Assembly: GCA_004297395.1 (NCBI GenBank)
Contig: SCUO01000093.1
Span: 186,001 to 250,000, forward strand
Origin: Chloroflexota bacterium
GTDB lineage: Bacteria; Chloroflexota; Limnocylindria; Limnocylindrales; CSP1-4
DNA length: 64,000 nucleotides
Direction of reading: 5' to 3'
The notes under the pieces were generated by a model. The model was not told the origin of the DNA. It saw only the letters and a list, made by a program, of their open reading frames with translations, and did not search any database. Shown here piece by piece: positions 50,169-56,055 of this stretch. The stretch's first letter is position 1. Each line of letters begins with the position of its first letter. Position numbers and translations under genes: made by a program.

Positions 50169-51359
50169 ATGGCGATCATCGGCCCCATCTTCGCCCTCGT
50201 CGGCCGCCTCGCCGGGCGACTCCTGAACAGCGCGCTCGGCTGGGCCACGATCCTGCTCTTCGGCAAGGTCCAGGGCCGGAAGCAGACGATCATGCTCCTG
50301 ATCGCGCTCGGCTCGCTCCTGTGGGTCGCCACGCTGGTGGGCGCGCTCGTTCCCGACGCCGGGACGTTCCTCCTGGCGTTGGTCCCGCGTCCGGACTTCA
50401 TTCCCGAATTCGCGGTTCGGCTGGCGATGCTGGCGCTGGCCGTCGTGATCCCGCTCCTCATCGGCATCGCCGCGGTCGTCGTGACGGAGCCGGCGTCGCG
50501 GCCACGGGGCGTCGGGCTGGTGGGGGCGGTCATCCGCGGCTACCCGTTCACGCTCGTGCTGGCGGTGACGATCGCCGTCTTGCTCCTCGTCTCGGTCCAA
50601 CGCTGGGTCCGGAGCCTCTGGAAGCGCTGGGACGTCGCCCACGTCCCGGTCATCGTGAAGCCGGGTGGCTACGATGCGGTGGTCCGGGACCTCGCGGACG
50701 TCCTCGCCGGCGCCGGCATCCCCGTCCGCTCGCGACCCGCCCCGGTGGTCCTGTCCGTGCCGCCCCGTCTCCTCGACGCGGTTGCCGGCAAGGCGCTTGG
50801 CGGGCTGGTGCCCGACCGCCTGCTGCGTCTCGTCGGCACCGACCTCGAGGTCCTCGTGTATCCATCGGACGTGGCGATCTCCGGGTCGAGGAGGGCGCTG
50901 GCGCGGAGCCGGGCGGCGATCGCGTCGAAGCTGACGGCGTCACCGGTCTACCTCACTACGAGCGCCGAGGCCCAGCGGGTCGAGGACGCGATTCGCCGGC
51001 TCGCGGATGACCCGAGCGCCGGCATCGGGCGGCTCCCCGACCTGGACGCCCGAATCGCCGCGCTCGAGGTCCCCTTCGACGAGTGGGAGACGGTCTATCG
51101 CGAGCGCCTCCGGTTGGAGAGCCAGCTCGCCCGCCGAGGCGGATCGGCATCGGGGGCGGGGCCGCCGGGGAGCGTGGCGAGACGATCGACGCGGTCCGAC
51201 GGGCGCCGGGACGCGCCCGTGCCGCTCGTCGCGGCCGGCTGGGTCGGCCTGGGCCTCATCGTCCTCGACCTGGCCTTCGTGCTCGCCGAGCGAGTCCTGC
51301 CTTCCGGGCGTGCCAGGACACGGGCTCGATCAGGACGGGGAGGGAGGTGGTGGAGATGA
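50169..51359 (+). CDS. Membrane protein with cytoplasmic domain, function unknown
   Basis: A 396-residue protein. The N-terminal third has about four hydrophobic segments (GWATILLFGKVQGRKQTIMLLIALGSLLWVA region, DFIPEFAVRLAMLALAVVIPLLIGIAAVV and YPFTLVLAVTIAVLLLVSVQRW, given as positions 25-55, 75-105 and 125-150), the middle is soluble (PVIVKPGGYDAVVRDLADVLAGAGIPV near 165) with a DLDARIAALEVPFDEWETVYRERLRLE coiled segment, and a further helix near the end. Not assigned to a family. ATG 50169 or 50151. Its stop codon lies 12 nt inside the opposite-strand tRNA-Ala(CGC). Confidence 0.7.
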   Translation: MAIIGPIFALVGRLAGRLLNSALGWATILLFGKVQGRKQTIMLLIALGSLLWVATLVGALVPDAGTFLLALVPRPDFIPEFAVRLAMLALAVVIPLLIGIAAVVVTEPASRPRGVGLVGAVIRGYPFTLVLAVTIAVLLLVSVQRWVRSLWKRWDVAHVPVIVKPGGYDAVVRDLADVLAGAGIPVRSRPAPVVLSVPPRLLDAVAGKALGGLVPDRLLRLVGTDLEVLVYPSDVAISGSRRALARSRAAIASKLTASPVYLTTSAEAQRVEDAIRRLADDPSAGIGRLPDLDARIAALEVPFDEWETVYRERLRLESQLARRGGSASGAGPPGSVARRSTRSDGRRDAPVPLVAAGWVGLGLIVLDLAFVLAERVLPSGRARTRARSGRGGRWWR

Positions 51360-51423
51360 GGGGACTCGAACCCCTGACCCCCGCGATGCGAACGCGGTGC
51401 TCTTCCAGCTGAGCTACATCCCC
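51348..51423 (-). tRNA. tRNA-Ala (anticodon CGC)
   Basis: A 76-nt cloverleaf on the minus strand: acceptor GGGGATG/CATCTCC, D-stem GCTC/GAGC, anticodon stem CCGCG/CGCGG with loop TTCGCAT (anticodon CGC), T-arm AGGGG TTCGAGT CCCCT, discriminator A and CCA encoded. TACACT (51471-51466, minus) is a plausible -10. The 3' end overlaps the stop of the membrane protein gene on the other strand. Confidence 0.96.
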
Positions 51424-52006
51424 ACCGGGACGTCGCAGCACGCATGGTGGCTGGACGGGCCGAGAGTGTAGCACGGGGTCCTTCAGGCACCCGCCCCCGG
51501 AAGGCCTGGAATTGGCGCCTCACGCTGCGGCCCACAGCCTCGCCAACCCCGCGCCCCACGCGCCCCACGCGCCCCGCGACCCGCGAGCCCCGCGAGCCGC
51601 GAGCCCCGCGAGCCGCGAGCCCCAGCCGAGCCCGCAGCCGAGCCCGCAGCCGAGCCCGCAGCCGAGCCCCGCAGCCCGCATTTCCGACAGTTTCCACCCG
51701 GGATAGCGTTCGTCGACGGGTGGTTGACGAGCGCCACGAGCGGACGCAGCTGTCAACGGCGAGGCGCAGCCGCACGCTCACCTTTCGCGGGCGGGTCAGC
51801 CACCCTGTGACGAGTGCCAGCGGGGATGGAATCTGACAGGAACATCAGTCCCGACATCGGGCTGCAGGTTACGGACCCGGGCCCGGCGCGCCAGACCGTG
51901 CGGTCGCCCCGGGCCTCGCCAAACTCCGCCAGCCCCGAGCCTCGCAGTCCCCAGCCTCAAGCCCCGCCAAACCCCGCAGTCCGATCGGATTCGGGGTTGA
52001 TTCATT
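51424..52006. repeat. Intergenic region with GC-rich tandem repeats
   Basis: No convincing gene in 580 bp. Units seen: CGCCCCACG (three copies, about 51551-51577), the 16-mer GCGAGCCCCGCGAGCC (51583-51598 and 51599-51614, then partial), and the 12-mer CAGCCGAGCCCG (four copies, about 51624-51672). A looser, related C-rich stretch is at 51897-51985. The frames through it give only low-complexity Ala/Arg/Pro protein. It ends at the LexA box of imuA. Confidence 0.6.
51466..51471 (-). promoter_or_regulatory. -10 hexamer of tRNA-Ala(CGC)
   Basis: TACACT on the minus strand, giving a transcription start near 51459 and a leader of about 35 nt. Confidence 0.4.
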
Positions 52007-52020
52007 CGAACAGATGTTCG
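52007..52020. promoter_or_regulatory. LexA (SOS) box of imuA
   Basis: CGAACAGATGTTCG, a full CGAAC-N4-GTTCG palindrome of the Gram-positive type. GATACT (52020-52025) overlaps its end as the -10, so LexA would block the polymerase. Transcription would start about 52032, next to ATG 52035. Confidence 0.88.
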
Positions 52021-52034
52021 ATACTGAGCACCTG

Positions 52035-53222
52035 ATGACGCTCTCCCCGGACGTGACGGCGGCCCTGGCGACCCTTCGATCGCGCTGGGGAGCGGCCGCG
52101 CCGCGCGTCGTCGGCGAGGTCGTGGGCGCCCTGGCGATGGTGCCGGCGGTCACGGAGCCGGAGCGCGAGCCGCAACTCCCCGGGGAGGCCGCCGCGGCCG
52201 CCGATCCGGCCCACATCTTCTCGACCGGCTTCCCGGAGCTCGACGCGATCCTCGGACCGGGCGGCCTGCCCCGCGGGATGGGCCTGTCGCTCCGGGGTGA
52301 CCTCTCGAGCGGCCGGACCACGCTGGCCCTGCGGCTCGCCGCGGAGGCCCAGGCGGGCGGTGCGATCGTCGCCTGGCTGGACCTCGCCGTCGCCTTCGAC
52401 CCGGTCGAGGCCGTGGCCCGTGGCATCCGCCCGGAATGGCTCGTCGTCCTGACCCCGGCCGGGGCCGACGAGGGCCTCGCGATGGCGGGCGCGCTCCTGT
52501 CCGGCCGGACGGTGGACCTCCTCGTGATCGACCTGCCGGCCCGGCCGGAGGGGGCGGCCCGGTTCGCCGATCGTCTCGGCCGCCTCGCCGCCCTCGCCCG
52601 GCGGGCCGGGATCAGCCTCCTCGTCCTCGAGCCACCCGGGCTCACGTCCTCGGTGGCCGCGGCGGTCGGGGAGGGGACGGGGATTCGCCTCGAGCTCGTT
52701 CGGCGGGCCTGGGTCCGCCTCGGCCGGGACGTCGTCGGCCAGTCGACCGAGGTCGTCGTCGCTCGCAGCCGGGCCGGCCCGCCGGGCCGGCGGGCGACCC
52801 TCCGGATCCTCTATGCCGACGGCGGCGAGCGCGATGCCTGCCTCCGCCGGGACGAGCTCCTCGACCTCGGCGAGCCCCGGTCCCTCGACGCCGTCGCTCG
52901 AACCACCCCCGTCGCCGCGCTCCACGCGATCGACGGCCGCCGCTCCGTCCATGCCCCCGTTCCAGTGCCCGGGACGTCACGCCATGCGACTCCTCCACCT
53001 CTACCGACCGCACCTCCTCCTCGACCTCGCCCGGCGGCGACGGCCCTCCGGCTCGTGGCCGGCGGGACCGGTCGTCCTGGGCGGCCAACCCTGGACCGCG
53101 GCGTCGGTCCTGGACGCGGATCCCGCGGCCCGGGCCCTCGGCGTCCGGCGCGGGATGCCGCTCGGGTCGGCCCACCGGCTGGCCCCGGAGGCGACGTTCC
53201 TCGATCCGGAACCGGAGGCTGA
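52035..53222 (+). CDS. imuA: ImuA-like RecA-fold protein of the SOS mutasome
   Basis: A RecA/SulA-like P-loop protein that recruits the mutagenic polymerase. The first helix is LSPDVTAALATLRSRWG, then a stretch STGFPELDAILGPGGLPRGMG near residue 60 and a Walker-A-like GDLSSGRTTLALRLAAEAQ near 88, with VDLLVIDLPARPEG as the Walker B area near 160. The conserved part ends near residue 300. The frame has no stop there and runs 239 nt into imuB in another frame, so the C-terminus is unsettled. ATG 52035 lies downstream of the -10 and LexA box; ATG 52014 lies inside the box and is unlikely. Confidence 0.85.
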   Translation: MTLSPDVTAALATLRSRWGAAAPRVVGEVVGALAMVPAVTEPEREPQLPGEAAAAADPAHIFSTGFPELDAILGPGGLPRGMGLSLRGDLSSGRTTLALRLAAEAQAGGAIVAWLDLAVAFDPVEAVARGIRPEWLVVLTPAGADEGLAMAGALLSGRTVDLLVIDLPARPEGAARFADRLGRLAALARRAGISLLVLEPPGLTSSVAAAVGEGTGIRLELVRRAWVRLGRDVVGQSTEVVVARSRAGPPGRRATLRILYADGGERDACLRRDELLDLGEPRSLDAVARTTPVAALHAIDGRRSVHAPVPVPGTSRHATPPPLPTAPPPRPRPAATALRLVAGGTGRPGRPTLDRGVGPGRGSRGPGPRRPARDAARVGPPAGPGGDVPRSGTGG

Positions 53223-54282
53223 CCGCCAGGCCCTCGAGGTGGCCTTCGAGCGGCTGGCCGCGTTCAGCCCGGCGATCGCCGGCTCGGCCGATCCGTCGGC
53301 CGTCGCGTTCGGCCTGCTCGAGGCCCAGGTCGACGGCCTCGAGGCCCTGTGGGGCTCCGAGCCGGTCCTCGTCGAGCGGATCTCAGCCGCCCTCGAGCCG
53401 CTCCTCGCGGGCACGCCCCGATCGGGGATCGCCGGGACGCGGTTCGCGGCCACGGTCGCGGCGGCAGCCGCGGCCCCCGGTCGGCTCGTGGCCGTGCCGC
53501 CGGGCGCGGAGGCGACGTTCCTGGCCCCGCTGCCGGCCTCGCTCCTGACCCCCGACGACGACGTCCGGGCCCGGCTGCGCCGGTTCGGGCTGCGCCGGAT
53601 CGGCCAGGTCGCTGACCTCGCCGCGTCCGCGCTCGTGGCCCGCTTCGGCGAGGAGGGCGCCCGGATCGGGGCCCGGGCCCGGGGCGAGGAGACGGAGCCG
53701 TTCCGACCGCGGCGGGCCCCCGAACGCCTCCGCCTGGGCCTGCCCATCGAGCCACCGGTCGGCGAGCTCGAGGCGATCCGGTTCGTTCTGCGGCGGCTGG
53801 CCACGGCGCTGGCGGCGAACCTCGCCGCCCGGGGCCTCGCCGCCGCGCGCGGCCGCCTGGCCCTGGAGCTGGACCTCGCGTTCGCGCGCGCGGGCACCCC
53901 CGGCGAGCTCGTCGTCGAGACCCGCTTTCCCGAGCCGACCGCCGACGCCGAGGCGATCGAGCGGCTGCTCCTCGCGAAGCTCGAGCGGACGCCGCCGCCG
54001 GCGCCGGTCGCGCGCCTGGAGCTCGAGCTCTCGGGTGCGGAGCCGGCGGCCGGTCAGCAGCTCCCGCTGTTCGTGCCCCAGGCTCTCCGCGACGCCCGCC
54101 TCGGCTGGCAGCTGGCCCGGCTCGCCGTCACCTTCGGGGAGGACCGGGTCCGCCGGATCGAGATCACGGACCCCGAGGCGCCGCTGGCCGAGCGGCGCTG
54201 GACCTGGCGACCGGTCGAGGGCATCGAGGTCTCGGGCCACGGCGGCGGGTCGGCGGCCGTCGGCGCGGGTGCCGGTCGATGA
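52984..54282 (+). CDS. imuB: ImuB, inactive Y-family polymerase-like mutasome hub
   Basis: A 432-residue DinP/UmuC-fold protein. The polymerase-like N-terminus (MRLLHLYRPHLLLDLARR) lacks the first catalytic aspartate seen in active Y-family polymerases (the usual D-x-D-x-F), as in ImuB, which is a catalytically dead scaffold linking ImuA, DnaE2 and the beta clamp. The HhH-like region FGLRRIGQVADLAASALVARFGEEG near residue 198 matches the thumb; a QLPLF motif (QQLPLFVP near 358) is a likely clamp-binding motif. It overlaps the end of imuA in another frame and the DUF6504 gene by ATGA. Confidence 0.9.
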   Translation: MRLLHLYRPHLLLDLARRRRPSGSWPAGPVVLGGQPWTAASVLDADPAARALGVRRGMPLGSAHRLAPEATFLDPEPEADRQALEVAFERLAAFSPAIAGSADPSAVAFGLLEAQVDGLEALWGSEPVLVERISAALEPLLAGTPRSGIAGTRFAATVAAAAAAPGRLVAVPPGAEATFLAPLPASLLTPDDDVRARLRRFGLRRIGQVADLAASALVARFGEEGARIGARARGEETEPFRPRRAPERLRLGLPIEPPVGELEAIRFVLRRLATALAANLAARGLAAARGRLALELDLAFARAGTPGELVVETRFPEPTADAEAIERLLLAKLERTPPPAPVARLELELSGAEPAAGQQLPLFVPQALRDARLGWQLARLAVTFGEDRVRRIEITDPEAPLAERRWTWRPVEGIEVSGHGGGSAAVGAGAGR

Positions 54283-54527
54283 CCCGCCTCCTCCACGCCC
54301 ACCCGGCGATCGATGTCGAGCTCGATGCCTTCGACAGCCTCGTTGCCATCCACTGGGGTGGCCGCCGCGAGCCGGTCGAGGTCTGCAATCGCTGGCGGAT
54401 CGAGGAAGCCTGGTGGCGCGACCCGATCGCCCGCGACTACTTCAAGGTCGTCGGCCCACGCTGGCTCGCGCTGGTCTACTTCGACCGGGTCGCCGGCACC
54501 TGGCATTTGGAACGCCTGTACGACTGA
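54279..54527 (+). CDS. DUF6504-like small protein of the SOS operon
   Basis: An 82-residue protein starting MTRLLHAHPAIDVELDAFDSL, rich in tryptophan (IHWGG, RWRIEEAWWRD, FKVVGPRWLALVYFDRVAGTWHLERLYD). It matches DUF6504, seen between Y-family polymerase and DnaE2 genes in actinobacteria. ATGA overlap with imuB makes it the third gene of the LexA-controlled operon; a part in translesion synthesis is inferred from position. A 10-nt-loop hairpin follows at 54557-54588. Confidence 0.8.
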   Translation: MTRLLHAHPAIDVELDAFDSLVAIHWGGRREPVEVCNRWRIEEAWWRDPIARDYFKVVGPRWLALVYFDRVAGTWHLERLYD

Positions 54528-54556
54528 CCGGCCGTCCACGCCCACGCGGCACCACG

Positions 54557-54588
54557 CCGATCCGCTGCCGCTGCGGTCAGCGGATCGG
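54557..54588. terminator. Perfect 11-bp hairpin ending the SOS operon
   Basis: CCGATCCGCTG (54557-54567) and CAGCGGATCGG (54578-54588) with a 10-nt loop. It lies 30 nt after the DUF6504 stop and overlaps the last codons of the small convergent gene; it can work in both directions. Confidence 0.6.
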
Positions 54589-54675
54589 GACGAGCAGCGT
54601 CACCAGGAACAACGACAGGAAGAGGCCGATGACGAAGATGAGCGCCCCGACATCGCGCGGTCGTGCCGTCTGCAC
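54577..54675 (-). CDS. Small membrane peptide with RPRD motif (32 aa)
   Basis: GTG 54675 follows GGGGGA by about 5 nt. The peptide is QTARPRDVGALIFVIGLFLS up to residue 21, then a continuing hydrophobic helix ending VPIR. Short N-terminus with RPRD, one helix, charged end. A 34-residue peptide 380 bp upstream on the same strand has the same RPRD plus helix layout. Function unknown. Confidence 0.55.
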   Translation of the reverse strand: MQTARPRDVGALIFVIGLFLSLFLVTLLVPIR

Positions 54676-54951
54676 CGCAATCCCCCACAGCCCTTGCCCC
54701 GAACCGGTCCCGGACGGTCCGCTCGGTGCAGTGTAGCTGCGACCCGGGCCCGATGGAAGTGCAAATCCTCGCCAAATCGTTGCAGTCGCCTGATGCGCCT
54801 GGCGCATGGCTCGGGACCCATCCACGCTCCGCCCACCCCTCCATTCGACGCGGATTGCGACGGGCCACGCTCGCCTGTCGCGATCCGATGCGCCCAACGC
54901 ATCAGGGTGGGGGCGCGGCAGCGCCGTGCGTCATGGACGCCGGGACCGAAC
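54676..54951. other. Intergenic region between two small peptide genes
   Basis: No coding sequence recognised. The C-rich and A-poor composition is like the rest of the region, and frames through it are short and unconserved-looking. GATGCGCC/GGCGCATC-like sequences near 54793-54800 and 54890-54900 (TGATGCGCCTGGCGCATGG and GATGCGCCCAACGCATC) form short inverted repeats. Confidence 0.35.
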
Positions 54952-55056
54952 CTAGGCTGCGCCCTGCCAGGTGAGGAAGAAGATCAGCGCCACCATGCCG
55001 ACGAGGACGAGCGCCAGCAGGCTCGCCCCGATGAGGTCCCTGGGCCTGGGTTCCAT
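54952..55056 (-). CDS. Small membrane peptide with RPRD motif (34 aa)
   Basis: ATG 55056 follows GGAGG by 4-5 nt. Sequence layout: MEPRPRDLIGASLLALVLVG, then MVALIFFLTW and a short tail. It shares RPRD and the single helix with the 32-residue peptide. It starts 35 nt after the lipoprotein gene ends on the same strand and may be part of its transcript. Confidence 0.55.
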   Translation of the reverse strand: MEPRPRDLIGASLLALVLVGMVALIFFLTWQGAA

Positions 55057-55091
55057 GCCGCCTCCGACCGATCTCCCGTCGAGCCGCGAGC

Positions 55092-55634
55092 TCATTCGAA
55101 CGGACAGTCCGCGCCGTACAGGATCTCGACCACGGTCGTCCCGCCGAGCGGCGTGACGGTCGTCCGGACGCGGCACGCGGACGGCCCCGTCGACTCGATC
55201 TCCCAGCTCCCGTCCTCGCGCGGACCGGAGTTCGTGAGGGTAGCGTACCCCGCCCGCTCGAGGGCCGATTCGTAGAACGCGGCGACCTCGGCAGGGTCGG
55301 CATCACCGACGTCCAGCGAGGCGCTGGTGGGGCCGTCGCCGATCTCCGTCGGGCCGGCGCCGGGGAATGCCGGGAACGTCTCGGGCAGGGCATCCCAGAT
55401 CCGGCCCCAGTCCGTGTCGGTCTGGCTCGGCGGCGAGGGGCGCACGGTCATGCCGGGATCGGTCGGGACGGCCGTTGGTGGGGTGCTCGAGTCGGGCGAC
55501 GGGGATGGGGTCGGCCCGCCGGACGTCGCCGACGGGGATGGCGACGTCACGTTCGAGCCGCAGGCGGCCGCCACCAGGAGCAGCGGCAGGACCGCGACGG
55601 CGAGGGCGCGGCCGGAGCTCCTGGCAGTGTGCAT
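55092..55634 (-). CDS. Lipoprotein of unknown function
   Basis: A 180-residue lipoprotein: signal peptide MHTARSSGRALAVAVLPLLL ending in VAAAC lipobox, Ser/Pro/Thr linker, then a folded part (FPAFPGAGPTEIGDGP, DVGDADPAEVAAFYESALERAGY near residue 110, CRVRTTVTPLGGTTVVEILYGADC at the end). The middle resembles small lipoproteins of actinobacteria in which a helix precedes a beta sheet. ATG 55634 is supported by TAGGAT 7 nt upstream (55647-55642, minus); an ATG at 55643 would overlap that hexamer. Confidence 0.8.
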   Translation of the reverse strand: MHTARSSGRALAVAVLPLLLVAAACGSNVTSPSPSATSGGPTPSPSPDSSTPPTAVPTDPGMTVRPSPPSQTDTDWGRIWDALPETFPAFPGAGPTEIGDGPTSASLDVGDADPAEVAAFYESALERAGYATLTNSGPREDGSWEIESTGPSACRVRTTVTPLGGTTVVEILYGADCPFE

Positions 55635-55641
55635 CGTCACC

Positions 55642-55647
55642 ATCCTA
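55642..55647 (-). promoter_or_regulatory. -10 hexamer of the lipoprotein gene
   Basis: TAGGAT on the minus strand, 7 nt upstream of ATG 55634; a leaderless mRNA is suggested. Confidence 0.5.
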
Positions 55648-55809
55648 GCCCCGGACGTGACAGGACCCCGTCGCCCCCAGAAGCGACAGGGTCCTGCGCT
55701 TCGGATTGCCGCCCGCTCACCGGGTGGCAGCCCCGGTCGACCTCCGGTATGCACCGGCGTCGCCATCCCCGTTCCCGGGCTGAGCCCGCGAACGTCAGAT
55801 TCGCGTGGG

Positions 55810-55938
55810 TCAGACGCCGCGCGCCGCCTGGACTGCCAGGGCCGCCGGGAGGAGGACGAGGATGAGGAGACCCGCGATGGCGACCATCGCGATCATCCTC
55901 GCCACGACGGCGGCAAGGCTGCGGACCTTCGTTCCCAC
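55810..55938 (-). CDS. Possible small membrane peptide (42 aa)
   Basis: GTG 55938 begins a 42-residue peptide with a basic start (GTKVRS) and one long helix (about residues 8-38, rich in A, V, L and I). It lies 60 nt from the dnaE2 LexA box and is divergent from dnaE2, so LexA could act on both. No ribosome-binding site is obvious. Evidence is composition and position only. Confidence 0.4.
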   Translation of the reverse strand: MGTKVRSLAAVVARMIAMVAIAGLLILVLLPAALAVQAARGV

Positions 55939-55997
55939 GGCCCTAATGACGCCGAGACCGGCCAGGATGTTTCGTCTCCGGCGGCCGATCTCAACAT

Positions 55998-56011
55998 CGA
56001 ACAGATGTTCT
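55998..56011. promoter_or_regulatory. LexA (SOS) box of dnaE2
   Basis: CGAACAGATGTTCT, the same palindrome as at imuA with one change. TATACT (56011-56016) directly follows as the -10, so LexA binding would block initiation. Transcription would start near 56023, leaving about 33 nt before GTG 56056. Confidence 0.85.
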
Positions 56012-56055
56012 ATACTCTGGCACCCCCACTCGCCCTCTCGAACGCCGGGTCCGCC

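Noticed and set aside
51444-51836. 130-codon plus-strand frame through the tandem repeats
   Set aside because: Low-complexity Ala/Arg/Pro protein forced by repeats; overlaps the tRNA promoter.
52014-52034. ATG 52014 as the imuA start
   Set aside because: It lies inside the LexA box and before the expected transcription start, so it cannot be on the mRNA.
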